Shown piece by piece: positions 10,601-17,773 of a stretch of 64,000 nucleotides of DNA; within the stretch, counting starts at the first letter, position 1; each line of letters opens with the position of its first letter. Source of the DNA: Hyphomicrobiales bacterium (GTDB lineage Bacteria; Pseudomonadota; Alphaproteobacteria; Rhizobiales; Rhizobiaceae); assembly GCA_900469615.1 (NCBI GenBank), contig UBYA01000001.1, positions 62,001 to 126,000 of the forward strand, read 5' to 3'. A program made the translations under genes and the position numbers. The notes beneath the pieces were generated by a model. That model was given only the letters and a program-made list of their open reading frames with translations, was not told where the DNA came from and ran no database searches.

Positions 10601-13108
10601 AGCCTCATCGACCAGGTGCAGAAGGCCAGGTCCGTTTCCGGTTCGCCTGCGCTGCTCGGGCAGTGGGGCGACTCCACTCTGGTGCCGCGCATGGTGCGCG
10701 ACGCCGCCGAGGCTCTACCCGTCGACGGCAGCGATCTTGCCTTCTGGAACGGCTATGGCGGTTTCGCGGCCGATGGCAGCGAATATGTCGTGCGCCTGTC
10801 CGGCGGCGAGCAGACGCCGCATCCGTGGGTCAACATCATCGCCAATGAGAGTTTCGGCTTCCATGTCTCGGCTGAAGGCGCTGCCTTCACCTGGAGCCAG
10901 AACTCCCGCGACCATCAGCTGACGCCCTGGACCAACGACATGGTGACCAACCGGCCAGGCGAGGCCTTCTATCTGAAGGATCTCGACCGTGGCTCCGTCA
11001 TCGTGCCGTATGCGGCGTTGGCGCAGCGCTCCGACACGCGTTTCGAAGCCCGCCACGGCCTCGGCTACTCGGTCTTCTCGACGGTCCAGGACGAGATTTC
11101 CCTGGAGGTCACGCAGACCCTCGACATGGAAAAGCCCGTCAAGCTGACGCAGCTGCGCATCCGCAATGATGCGGGCGAGGCACGCAAGCTGCGCCTTTAC
11201 GGCTATGCCGAATGGATTCTCGGCAACAACCCGACCAAGAGCAAGCCCTTCATCATATCGAGCTTCGACAGCGCGACTGGTGCGGTCTTTGCGAAAAATC
11301 CGTTCAGCGTGAGCTTCGGAACCCGTGTCGCGGCATTTGCGGCAAGCGAAGCACCGTCGAGCGTTTCCACCAGCCGCCGCGAATTCATCGGCCGGCACGG
11401 AACGATCCAGCAGCCGCGCACGGTCTCCGCCGGCTCGCGGCTCTCCAATGCCGTCGACCTCGATGGCGATCCGGCAGCCGCCTTGGCATTCGATCTGACG
11501 ATCGAGCCGGGCGAAGTGCGCGACATCTGCTTCTACATGGGTGACGCCGCCTCGCAGGAAGAAGCGGCCGCTCTCATCGCCGACATCCGCTCCGTCGGCT
11601 TTGACGAGGTTCTTGAGAAGACGCGTGGGTTCTGGAAGACCTTCACCGGCAAGACGCGTGTCTCCACGCCGGATCAGCGCCTCGACTTCATGGTCAACAG
11701 CTGGCTGCCCTATCAGACCTATAGCTGCCGCATCATGGCCCGCACCGCCTTCTATCAGTCGAGCGGCGCGTGGAACCTGCGCGACCAGTTGCAGGATTCG
11801 CTGGCCTTCCTGCTGCATTCGCCTGAAATCGCGCGCAAGCAGATCCTCAATACCGGCCGCCGACAGTTCCCGGAAGGCGACTTCCAGCACTGGTGGCTGG
11901 CAGACAGCGGTGCCGGCGTTCGCACGAACATCTCCGACGATCCGGTCTGGCTCGCCTATGCCGTCGACCAGTATTGCACGGTGACCGGCGACAGCTCGAT
12001 CATGGACGAGATGCTGCCTTTCGTCGAAGGCGCGCAGCTCAGCCCCGGCCAGTACGACGCATTCCTGCAGCCGCGTGTTTCCGACGAGACCGCATCGCTG
12101 TACGAACACGCCGCGCTCGGCCTCGATCTCGCGATCAAGCGCACGGGCGTCAACGGCCTGCCGTTGATGATGAGCGGTGACTGGTGCGACAAGATGGATC
12201 GTGTCGGCATGGCCGGCCGCGGCGAGAGCGTGTGGCTCGCCTGGTTCCTCGCGGGCGCCTTGCGTCGCTTCATCGCCTATGCCGAAACCCGCGGCGACAA
12301 GCAGCGCGTCAGCCGCTGGTCGGATCATCTCGCACAGCTCAAGACCGCGATCGAAACGGCCGGCTGGGATGGCGAATATTATCGCCGTGGCTATTACGAC
12401 AACGGCGCGCCTCTGGGCTCCAGCCAGTCGGCGGAAGACAAGATCGACTCGATCGCGCAATCCTGGAGCGTGCTCTCGGGCGAGGGCGATGCCGAGCGCA
12501 GCAATATGGCCATGAACGCGGTCCTCGACAAACTGGTCGATGACGAGGGCAAGCTTATCCGTCTGCTGACCCCGCCCTTCGTCAAGCCGGTCAATGATCC
12601 CGGTGTGATCAAGGCCTATCCGCCGGGCGTCCGCGAGAACGGCGGCCAGTATACGCATGCCGCCATGTGGGCGACTCTTGCCCTTGCCCGAATGGGCCGA
12701 GGCGAAGACGCCTGGCGCGCTGTCGAAATGCTGAACCCCATCAACCACGCGCTCGATAAATCCGCCGCGGACATCTATCGCATCGAGCCCTATGTGATCG
12801 CCGGTGACGTGTATGGAGAAGGCGACCTTAAGGGCCGCGGTGGCTGGAGCTGGTATACCGGCTCGGCCGGATGGTTCTATCGCACGGCAATCGAAGGCAT
12901 ACTGGGCATCCGCACCGAGAACGGACGCCTCCACGTCAGGCCTGTCCTGCCGGCGGGCTGGAACGGCTACTCGGCCGGGCTGGAGCTTCCCGGCGGCAGA
13001 TACGATGTTTCGGTTTCGAGAGCGGATGGGGCAGCCGGATATTCGGTTTCGGTCAACGGGACCGTGATCGACGACCTGGAAGAGGGATATTCGCTCGCGT
13101 CCTCGTGA
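4616..13108 (+). CDS. ndvB: Cyclic beta-1,2-glucan synthase (NdvB/ChvB)
   Basis: Giant inner-membrane enzyme of 2830 residues that makes cyclic beta-1,2-glucan, the periplasmic osmoprotectant needed by rhizobia for hypo-osmotic growth and nodule or host invasion. It primes on itself with UDP-glucose, elongates, trims by phosphorolysis and cyclises. Visible parts are an N-terminal region; membrane pairs near residues 405-460, 805-850 and 935-985; a family-84 glycosyltransferase core with the DSD motif at D622-D624 and the R-x-x-R-W motif at R768-W772; and a C-terminal half with family-94 phosphorylase character (about residues 1550-2830, including the GGQYTHAAMW and GRGGWSWYTGSAGW motifs). The length matches Sinorhizobium NdvB and Brucella Cgs. 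The ribosome binding site is weak and a hairpin lies just upstream. The gene is monocistronic here; the exporter NdvA is not in the window. Confidence 0.98.
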   Translation: MSSKDTVNDSASTSQMDHSDREFGIRAALLSNEQLRARAAKFAENRTLDFVQFKDFDFYLRHKENETEILRVYRAAATDVDAGESITPAAEWLLDNHYIVEEAIQEVRRDFPKKFYRELRKIKLDGTEVPRTLALAWLYMAHAHSNISNAGMTAVTEGFQDRETLRIGELWALPSLVRYVLIDNLRRVASQIDKSRQMRAAANAAATEAIALGDAGAAQHLETLAANIDDTTFVTQLHYRLRNALEPTEAALNWLEGKLAARVTDAETVMSAEQTRLGAANALMGSIIKSLREINDTDWSEWVEEVSTIDKLLWQQTDYAELDSGSRNSYRRQIEKLAKRSDKTEMDIAEAAVRLTERAKSEQRDGSAGNVGYYFVGNGRPALEAEIGFRPTLGLRFMRMVRKLNWLSIAIPVLFLTLLALILVEWVFVDTGMPLFATVVLLLMFALPASEGATGLFNFFATFFITPDRLVGYEFKKGLPADARTLVTIPSLIGRREHVDELVRNLEVHYLANARGEIYYALLTDWPDAEEEQTARDLEVLDYARSKIAELESRYSEEGRQRFYLLHRRRQYNPAEGVWMGWERKRGKLHELNMLLRGSPDTSFIPGVDVVPADVKYVMTLDSDTRIVRDTVTKLVGKMHHPINRPVFDDKKQRVVDGYGVLQPRVTPSLTTGKDASAFQRVFSVNRGLDPYVFAVSDVYQDITGEGSFTGKGLYHVDAFEASLKGRISENSILSHDLLEGSMARCGLVTDCELVEDFPIRYEVEVSRQHRWARGDWQLIPYIFDDRRGITALGCWKMLDNLRRSLTPIAWLLASVLGWYWMDPLGALVWQILLIFSLFVAPTLSLINGIIPRTSDIILQAHLHTIRKDIENANAQVALRIIFIADIACVMADAIVRSLYRMFVSRKLMLQWRTAASAQAMAQTTILGHYKVMWRAPLLAILALIFAASSGDIAWLVGLPFVLLWVLSPAIAWLVSQTAETEDRLVVPDEVRNELRKIARRTWRYFDHFVVPDQHFLPPDNVQQTPHAVVAMRTSPTNIGVYLLSVISARRFGWISFVDAVERIEQTIETVEKLEKYRGHLFNWYHTDTLKPLGRKYVSSVDSGNFAGHLIAVSSACRIWAQSPLAHIHTDLDGIGDVAAILREVLSELDGDTRSNRSLHDRLDGRIAELEAAVATGKREKEFSSGLIERFAGQAREIRELAGSLDREVKTTQSDEVVHWAEKLVETCELHQVDKAFDVSQASDIGERLMRIGNRAREIAFDMDFSFLYRPERRLLSIGFRVETEEVDAACYDLLASEARLTSLFSVAKGDLPTEHWYKLGRHVVPVGTRGALVSWSGSMFEYLMPPLVMQERSGGILNQTNNLIVIEQMNYARKLGTPWGISEAAFNARDHQMNYQYSNFGVPTLGLKRGLGQNAVIAPYASLLASQYNPVAALENLNRLRAVGALGMYGFHDAVDFTASRVPEGKQCAVVYNYYAHHHGMSIAAVANVAFDGLLRELFHADPVIEAAELLLQEKAPRDIPVMASKHETDAPATIQGDLMRPEVRRLEDPASRERELLLLSNGRYSTMLTATGSGYSRWKNLSVNRWRADPTEDRWGSFVFLRDTASNEWWSATAEPRSIANEHVRVSFSDDKAEFTKTVGDLTSEMEVFVASNHDAEGRRLTISNTGTEDRVIEVTSYMEPVATLDAVDTGHPVFARMFLKTEIAANGDAIFVERQKRGVTDPEVAIAHLIVDTSGEDLPTHYETDRMRFLGRGRTLTEAAAFDAGAQLSNSSGFTMDTCLSLRRTLRVPAGEKVSVTFWTIAAAERGELEAAVEHYRQPESYAQGLVQAWTRTQSQLRQIGVNSKEAAAYQRFARYIIYPDMALRADNKAVREGLRSQSVLWGATLSGDAPLMTLRITDELGTDLVKELLRAQGLLQSRGVEVDLVIFNERAGEAAAEMQRTIDQLCDAARHASEVAGIQRNIYVLRKDLTAPEAYDAIIAASRVVLRGRDGSLIDQVQKARSVSGSPALLGQWGDSTLVPRMVRDAAEALPVDGSDLAFWNGYGGFAADGSEYVVRLSGGEQTPHPWVNIIANESFGFHVSAEGAAFTWSQNSRDHQLTPWTNDMVTNRPGEAFYLKDLDRGSVIVPYAALAQRSDTRFEARHGLGYSVFSTVQDEISLEVTQTLDMEKPVKLTQLRIRNDAGEARKLRLYGYAEWILGNNPTKSKPFIISSFDSATGAVFAKNPFSVSFGTRVAAFAASEAPSSVSTSRREFIGRHGTIQQPRTVSAGSRLSNAVDLDGDPAAALAFDLTIEPGEVRDICFYMGDAASQEEAAALIADIRSVGFDEVLEKTRGFWKTFTGKTRVSTPDQRLDFMVNSWLPYQTYSCRIMARTAFYQSSGAWNLRDQLQDSLAFLLHSPEIARKQILNTGRRQFPEGDFQHWWLADSGAGVRTNISDDPVWLAYAVDQYCTVTGDSSIMDEMLPFVEGAQLSPGQYDAFLQPRVSDETASLYEHAALGLDLAIKRTGVNGLPLMMSGDWCDKMDRVGMAGRGESVWLAWFLAGALRRFIAYAETRGDKQRVSRWSDHLAQLKTAIETAGWDGEYYRRGYYDNGAPLGSSQSAEDKIDSIAQSWSVLSGEGDAERSNMAMNAVLDKLVDDEGKLIRLLTPPFVKPVNDPGVIKAYPPGVRENGGQYTHAAMWATLALARMGRGEDAWRAVEMLNPINHALDKSAADIYRIEPYVIAGDVYGEGDLKGRGGWSWYTGSAGWFYRTAIEGILGIRTENGRLHVRPVLPAGWNGYSAGLELPGGRYDVSVSRADGAAGYSVSVNGTVIDDLEEGYSLASS

Positions 13109-13147
13109 GCGAAGTCCCGTTGTCAATCGAAGTCTGCAATGTGATTT

Positions 13148-13181
13148 CCTGTCGCTTGCTGCGGAAATGCCAAGCGACAGG
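13148..13181 (+). terminator. Perfect 11-bp hairpin downstream of ndvB
   Basis: CCTGTCGCTTG (13148-13158) and CAAGCGACAGG (13171-13181) form a perfect 11-bp stem around a 12-base loop, 39 bases after the ndvB stop. No T-run follows, so it is either an atypical terminator or a 3'-end stabiliser of the very long ndvB message. Confidence 0.45.
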
Positions 13182-13221
13182 TGTCCGCGCCCGAGCCGAT
13201 GCGGCCGCATGTCACAATAGT

Positions 13222-13298
13222 CCGGGAGCCGATAGCCCGGTGAGTTGCCAGGACGCAAAGTCCTGTTGCCGCCGCAAGGTCAGCCAGCGGCGGGATCA
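13222..13298 (+). ncRNA. Possible structured RNA element: three consecutive hairpins
   Basis: Three adjacent perfect stems lie in the non-coding gap before the MarR gene: CCGGG/CCCGG (13222-13240), CAGGAC/GTCCTG with loop GCAAA (13249-13265) and CCGCCGC/GCGGCGG (13269-13293). The middle hairpin contains GGACGCAAAGTCC, which resembles the GGGACGCAAAGCC core of the class-I cyclic-di-GMP riboswitch, and 'GGTCAGCCAG' downstream resembles its 3' part. The upstream GGCAAACC element of that riboswitch is absent, so the match is partial. The rest of the 13182-13627 gap shows no gene. Confidence 0.3.
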
Positions 13299-13610
13299 CT
13301 TTGCCATCGATGCCGGCCGATCGCCGATATAGCGGTGGAAGGACAGCACGAGCGTTTGCGGGTCTTCATCGGACCGAGCGGAGCGGCGCGGGCAGGGCAG
13401 CCTTGTGATAGCACCGATCTCTATTCACCATGGTTGCAAGCATGATGGCCAGCACTGCAATTTGCGTTCGCTCAGACGCTTGGCAGGCCGAGGAAGCTTG
13501 CCCTTTATCAGCCGATCACATTCCTGCTCAGAAAATCATCAGTCTTCGATGAAAGACAAAAAATATGCGATTCAGGGGCAGGGTACTTGACATCCTCAAT
13601 CATAATGTAG

Positions 13611-13623
13611 TTGAGTTAGTCAA
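13611..13623. promoter_or_regulatory. Candidate MarR operator upstream of the MarR gene
   Basis: TTGAGTTAGTCAA is an imperfect palindrome (TTGA-N5-TCAA) ending four bases before the preferred ATG at 13628. MarR-family regulators usually bind such short AT-rich palindromes at their own promoters. A TTGACA hexamer lies at 13587-13592, but I cannot place a matching -10 box. Autoregulation is inference. Confidence 0.35.
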
Positions 13624-13627
13624 TCAA

Positions 13628-14170
13628 ATGGAGGCGCAATTGCCTGGAGACGGCGAAAGACAGGAAGAGCTTTGGCCGGGTGAGGGACTGGTTCTGTCAC
13701 CGGAGGCGTTGGATCTCGATGTACTGAACGACACGTTCAGCTTCTTCGTGCGTAGCTTAAGTATCGAGGTCAGCCGCGATTGGGATGCGCGGATCAGCGA
13801 TATCGATGAGATGCGGGGTACAGGCAAGGTGACGGCTTTGTTCCTGATCAGCAAATATCCCGGCATACATCCTTCGGTCATTGCGCAGGTGAGCTCGAAG
13901 GATAGGGCCGAGATCGCGCGCCTGCTGACGGGGATGGAAAAGGCCGGTCTGATTTATCGCAAGGCCGGACGCAAGGACTCACGTTCCTGGTCTCTCTTCA
14001 TCACGGAAAAAGGAGAGAGTCTGCTGGGCGAGATTCGTCAGCGCGTCCGGGATTCCCGGCGTTTTCTGGCCGACATTTCAGACGATGAATACGATCAGGC
14101 TATGACCCTGCTCAGAAAGATCTACTGGCGTTTGGTCATGACGCCGCGTCCACCAGGAGGCCAGCCATGA
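13628..14170 (+). CDS. MarR-family transcriptional regulator
   Basis: Winged-helix regulator of 180 residues. The DNA-binding part is clear: 'HPSVIAQVSSKDRAEIARLLTGMEKAGLI' is the helix-turn-helix and recognition helix, followed by the wing 'GRKDSRSWSLFITEKG' with the conserved D-x-R-S. C-terminal helices form the dimer interface. An in-frame ATG at 13565 would add 21 residues, but a palindromic operator-like site lies inside that extension, so 13628 is preferred despite the lack of a good ribosome binding site. The stop codon overlaps the start of the downstream dehydrogenase by four bases (ATGA), so the two are translationally coupled and the regulator probably controls that enzyme. The ligand is unknown. 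Confidence 0.85.
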   Translation: MEAQLPGDGERQEELWPGEGLVLSPEALDLDVLNDTFSFFVRSLSIEVSRDWDARISDIDEMRGTGKVTALFLISKYPGIHPSVIAQVSSKDRAEIARLLTGMEKAGLIYRKAGRKDSRSWSLFITEKGESLLGEIRQRVRDSRRFLADISDDEYDQAMTLLRKIYWRLVMTPRPPGGQP

Positions 14171-14853
14171 AAGAAGGCAGGGTTGCTCTCGTTACCGGGG
14201 CGGGAAGAGGAATCGGGCGGGCGGTTGCCGAACGGCTTTTGGCCGACGGCTGGGCTGTTTCTCTCGGTTTGCGGCGTGGCCTGGAGGAGTGGAGTGACCA
14301 TAACGTCCAGACGGTCGCCTATGATGCTGCCAAGGGTGGCGAGGAGTCCTGGGTGGGTGCCGCCCTCGACCGGTTCGGACGTATCGATGCAGTCATCGCC
14401 AATGCCGGGGTGATGATCCCCAAGTCGGTGGTCGAGATCGACGACGAGGATCTCGACGCAATGTGGACCGTCAACGTACGGGCGCCGCAACGCCTGGCTC
14501 GTGCGGCTTTTGCAGCGCTTGCCAAATCGGGAAGCGGGCGCATTGTCATCGTCGCTTCGCTGTCGGGCAAGCGAGTGGCATCCCCGCAATCGTCGGCCTA
14601 CGCACTAACCAAGCATGCCGCCGTCGCTTTAGCCCACGGATTGCGTCAATCGGGCTTTGATAAGGGAATTCGTGCCACTGCAATTTGCCCGGGTTTCGTT
14701 TCGACGGACATGGGGCGGTCGTTGATGCCGGACATGGCGGACATGACCACCCCTGGCGAGATCGCCGATCTCGTCGCCATGGCCATCAATCTGCCGAACC
14801 GGGCAAGTGTCGCGGAAATCGCCGTGAATTGCAGGGCGGAGCAGTCGTTCTAG
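14167..14853 (+). CDS. Short-chain dehydrogenase/reductase
   Basis: Cytoplasmic NAD(P)-dependent oxidoreductase of the classical SDR family, 228 residues. The cofactor motif TGAGRGIG spans residues 10-17, NAG is at 79-81, the structural Asn is N103, and the catalytic triad is complete with Ser131/133, Tyr145 and Lys149 (YALTK). Arg37/Arg38 after the second strand favour NADPH, which is an inference. The sequence after the active site (CPGFVSTDM) is typical for the family. It is slightly short of the usual 240-260 because the C-terminal substrate loop region is compact. Coupling to the MarR regulator suggests an inducible detoxification or catabolic role; the substrate cannot be told. Confidence 0.88.
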   Translation: MKEGRVALVTGAGRGIGRAVAERLLADGWAVSLGLRRGLEEWSDHNVQTVAYDAAKGGEESWVGAALDRFGRIDAVIANAGVMIPKSVVEIDDEDLDAMWTVNVRAPQRLARAAFAALAKSGSGRIVIVASLSGKRVASPQSSAYALTKHAAVALAHGLRQSGFDKGIRATAICPGFVSTDMGRSLMPDMADMTTPGEIADLVAMAINLPNRASVAEIAVNCRAEQSF

Positions 14854-15095
14854 GATCTTGCACGCTCCGAAATGAGTAGCGTGCGGAATGCAGTTGGAAA
14901 TCCGAATACAGCCGAAGCTATTTCGGATGTTCGTCCATAACAGAAGTCAGGCATGGCACGCTGCTGTGCAAACTGACCTTGAGAGGCGTTTGCCTTTCTC
15001 CCTGGGAGCAGGAAATGCCTCGTCCGCGCTTTGGACGGGGATAGTGCCGTGCAACGACACGTCGTGCGAAAACTCTATAATAAAAGGGAACAAAG

Positions 15096-16751
15096 ATGAC
15101 ATCGACCAACAGTCCGTTTCATGCGAGCAGACGTCAAATGCTCGCGATGCTAGGCATTGGTGCTGCAGGAACTGCGATGCCTGGCCTATTCAGTGCAGGG
15201 ACAGCCCGAGCGAAGGAAGCTCCGAAAGGGCAAATAGTCTTGGGCTTCTCGCAGGAGCCAACGGTGTTCAACCCGCACCTTCTCCACATCGAAGTCGATG
15301 AAGGTGTGTACTTTGCGATCTTCGATCCTCTCTTCGGCATCGATGAAAAGGGAGAGTTCTTTCCCTGCCTGGCGGCAGAAGTGCCCTCTGTCGCGAATGG
15401 CGGTATTTCCAAAGACGGCTTGAACTGGCGGGTAAAGCTGCGCGATGGCGTGACCTGGCATGATGGCAAGCCGTTCACGGCCGAGGACGTCAAGTTTACG
15501 ATCGAGCTTCTTGTCAATCCGAAGTTCAATAGCTGGCGGCATACGGGGCATGAACTGGTACGGAACCTCACAGTTGTCTCTCCGACGGAGCTGACATGGA
15601 CGATGGACAAGCCCTATGCTCCTTATGCATCCATCCTCGCATCGACATTTATCGTGCCGAAGCATGCATTCGATGGTCAGGCCGATCTGAACAACACCCC
15701 CTTCAACAATGCTCCGATTGGTACTGGCGTATACAAATGGAAGAAGCGGGTTGCCGGCGATTACATCGAGCTTGAGGCCAATAGTTCTTATTACGGTGAT
15801 GGCCCTCACGTTCAAAGCCTGATCGTCAAGTACATCCCGGACCTGACCGTGATGTACACGCAGTTCAAGACGGGCGACATCGATGTGACCGGCCTGCAGG
15901 GAATCAGCGCGGAACATTACGACGAGGCATCCAAGCTGGCTGATCGCACGGTCGTCAAGGCACCCGGCAGCCCGGTCGAGACATTCTCGTTGAATCTCGG
16001 TCTGCCTGTATTTCAGGACAAGGTCGTGCGCCAGGCCCTGTATCTCGCAATCGACAAGCAGTCGATCATTGATGCGCTCTACTATGGCCTTCCGGCTCAA
16101 ACCGAAAGCTACATGCCGCAGCAGGGCTACTACTACAATGCGGAGTTGCCGAAGCACGAATTCGATATCGACAAGGCAAACGCGCTCCTTGATGGAGCCG
16201 GGTGGGCGAAAGGCGCCGATGGCGTGCGCGCCAAGAATGGCCTGCGCCTTTCGTTCGAGAATTCCACCACATCAGGCAATCATCTTCGCGAACAGATGCA
16301 GCAGTTCATTCAGCAGACATTTACGCAGATCGGCGTTGAAATGAAGATCCGCAATTTGCCGCCTGCCGTCATGTGGGGCGACAACTGGATGATGTCGCAA
16401 TTCCAGAGCGCAATCGCCGGCATCGTCTTCCTGACCAGCGGAGACCCCGACACCGCGGACTATTTCAGCTCGAAGTCCATTCCGGCTCAAGGCGGTTCGG
16501 GACAAAACACCTGGCAGTGGAAGAACGAGGAGATCGACAAGCTCCTTTCCGACGGCGCGAAGGTATTCGTTCCGGATGAACGCAAGAAGATCTACCTCAA
16601 GATGCAGGAGATCGTACGCGAAGAGCTTCCGTTCCTGCCGCTGTATCAGTTCACGGACCTGCGGGGCTACAAGAAGGGCTTCGACGGCATGGTTCCGAAC
16701 GTGAACGTGCGCATCGATACGTGGAACGTCAATCGCTGGCGTTGGAGCTAA
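15096..16751 (+). CDS. Dipeptide/opine-type ABC transporter substrate-binding protein
   Basis: Periplasmic binding protein of solute-binding family 5 (DppA/OppA/NikA type), 551 residues. An N-terminal signal with SRRQMLAMLGIGAAG, probably twin-arginine, ends near ARAKEA. Family marks are 'LRDGVTWHDGKPFTAEDVKF' in the first lobe and 'FDIDKANALLDGAGW' in the C-terminal lobe. A clear ribosome binding site (AAAGGGAA) precedes the ATG, and a TATAAT at 15076-15081 could be a -10 box, although no good -35 is seen. It is first in a long plus-strand unit with two permeases, a fused ATPase and amino-acid-type oxidases, so the ligand is probably a peptide-like, opine-like or N-substituted amino acid. 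Confidence 0.9.
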   Translation: MTSTNSPFHASRRQMLAMLGIGAAGTAMPGLFSAGTARAKEAPKGQIVLGFSQEPTVFNPHLLHIEVDEGVYFAIFDPLFGIDEKGEFFPCLAAEVPSVANGGISKDGLNWRVKLRDGVTWHDGKPFTAEDVKFTIELLVNPKFNSWRHTGHELVRNLTVVSPTELTWTMDKPYAPYASILASTFIVPKHAFDGQADLNNTPFNNAPIGTGVYKWKKRVAGDYIELEANSSYYGDGPHVQSLIVKYIPDLTVMYTQFKTGDIDVTGLQGISAEHYDEASKLADRTVVKAPGSPVETFSLNLGLPVFQDKVVRQALYLAIDKQSIIDALYYGLPAQTESYMPQQGYYYNAELPKHEFDIDKANALLDGAGWAKGADGVRAKNGLRLSFENSTTSGNHLREQMQQFIQQTFTQIGVEMKIRNLPPAVMWGDNWMMSQFQSAIAGIVFLTSGDPDTADYFSSKSIPAQGGSGQNTWQWKNEEIDKLLSDGAKVFVPDERKKIYLKMQEIVREELPFLPLYQFTDLRGYKKGFDGMVPNVNVRIDTWNVNRWRWS

Positions 16752-16758
16752 ACTGTCC

Positions 16759-16778
16759 GTCGGGCCGAAAGGCCCGAC
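16759..16778 (+). other. Intercistronic hairpin after the binding-protein gene
   Basis: GTCGGGCC-GAAA-GGCCCGAC is a perfect 8-bp stem with a stable GNRA tetraloop, placed 8 bases after the binding-protein stop and 34 before the permease ATG. There is no T-run. Such hairpins commonly protect the 3' end of binding-protein messages so that the binding protein is made in excess over the permeases; that role is inferred. Confidence 0.6.
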
Positions 16779-16812
16779 CATTCCCAGCCTTAGCTAAAAC
16801 GGAGATCGACTT

Positions 16813-17763
16813 ATGGCGCGTTTCCTGCTCGGCAGATTGGGCCAGAGCCTTGTTCTGCTATTCGTTATTTCGCTGATCGGCTTTTGCATATTGATGCTGG
16901 CTCCGGGCGGACCGATGTCGAAGTTCGCACTCACACCCGGCATCAGCAAGGTGGATCTGGATCGGATTGCACATCAGATGGGGCTGGACCGTCCCATCCT
17001 GGTCCAATATTTCGATTGGCTCTGGGGCCTTGTTCGCGGCGATTGGGGGCGGTCGTTCCGAGACGGGCGTCCGGTCCTTGCAATCATCGCAGAACATCTG
17101 TTCGCAACCTTGCTCTTGATGGGAAGCTCGACCGCCATCGCGATCGGCCTCGGTACGTGGATCGGGATGAAGAGCGCCATCAAGCGCTATTCTATCTTCG
17201 ACTACACCGCGACGATCGGCACCATGATCGCGCTCTCGATCCCGACCTTCTGGTTCGGTTTGGTGGCGATCTATATATTCTCGCTCGATCTCGGCTGGTT
17301 CCCGGCCGGCAACATGTACACGGTGGGCGATGAATCCGCCTTGGATTATCTGCATCACCTCGTCCTTCCCTCGGTCGTTCTCGCGCTCGTCAACATCGCA
17401 ATCTGGAGCCGCTACATGCGCTCCTCGATGATCGAGGCGATAGGACAGGAATTCGTGAAGACCGCACGGGCGAAGGGTGTTGCCGAGCGCACGATCATGC
17501 GACGGCATGTAGCCAGGAATGCCATGTTGCCGATGATTACGCTTGCCGGAATGCAGGTGCCGCAGCTTCTCGGCGGTGCTCTCGTGGCCGAGACGGTTTT
17601 CACCTGGCCGGGCATGGGGCGCCTGTTTCTCGACAGCCTGGGTTACAGCGATTACCCCGTGATCATGGGGTTGCTGATGTTCTCCGCGATCCTGACGGTT
17701 CTCGGCAGTTTCATGGCCGACGTTCTGACGGCCTTCATCGATCCTCGGATACGGCTGGCGTGA
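16813..17763 (+). CDS. ABC transporter permease, DppB type
   Basis: First inner-membrane permease of the importer, 316 residues with about six membrane helices. It has the DppB/OppB layout: an N-terminal helix (ARFLLGRLGQSLVLLFVISLIGF), a large first periplasmic loop with 'LGLDRPILVQY'-like text (here MGLDRPILVQYF), and the EAA coupling loop 'EFVKTARAKGVAERTIMRRHVARNAMLP' that contacts the ATPase. A good ribosome binding site (GGAG, 8 bases upstream) supports the ATG. The second permease follows after 10 bases. Confidence 0.93.
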   Translation: MARFLLGRLGQSLVLLFVISLIGFCILMLAPGGPMSKFALTPGISKVDLDRIAHQMGLDRPILVQYFDWLWGLVRGDWGRSFRDGRPVLAIIAEHLFATLLLMGSSTAIAIGLGTWIGMKSAIKRYSIFDYTATIGTMIALSIPTFWFGLVAIYIFSLDLGWFPAGNMYTVGDESALDYLHHLVLPSVVLALVNIAIWSRYMRSSMIEAIGQEFVKTARAKGVAERTIMRRHVARNAMLPMITLAGMQVPQLLGGALVAETVFTWPGMGRLFLDSLGYSDYPVIMGLLMFSAILTVLGSFMADVLTAFIDPRIRLA

Positions 17764-17773
17764 GGGCAGAACA

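Noticed and set aside
4616..13108. Many long minus-strand frames opposite ndvB and other GC-rich genes
   Set aside because: They are antisense shadows of high-GC codons; none has a ribosome binding site or domain.
13222..13298. Firm call of a class-I c-di-GMP riboswitch
   Set aside because: Only the GACGCAAAG core and a short 3' part match; the tetraloop hairpin with GGCAAACC is absent.
13587..13628. TTGACA as a -35 box for the MarR gene
   Set aside because: No -10 element at 16-18 bases spacing could be found; only the palindrome is reported.
15076..15081. TATAAT as the promoter of the Dpp-type operon
   Set aside because: Only 14 bases before the ATG's upstream ribosome site region and without a recognisable -35; noted in the gene entry but not listed.
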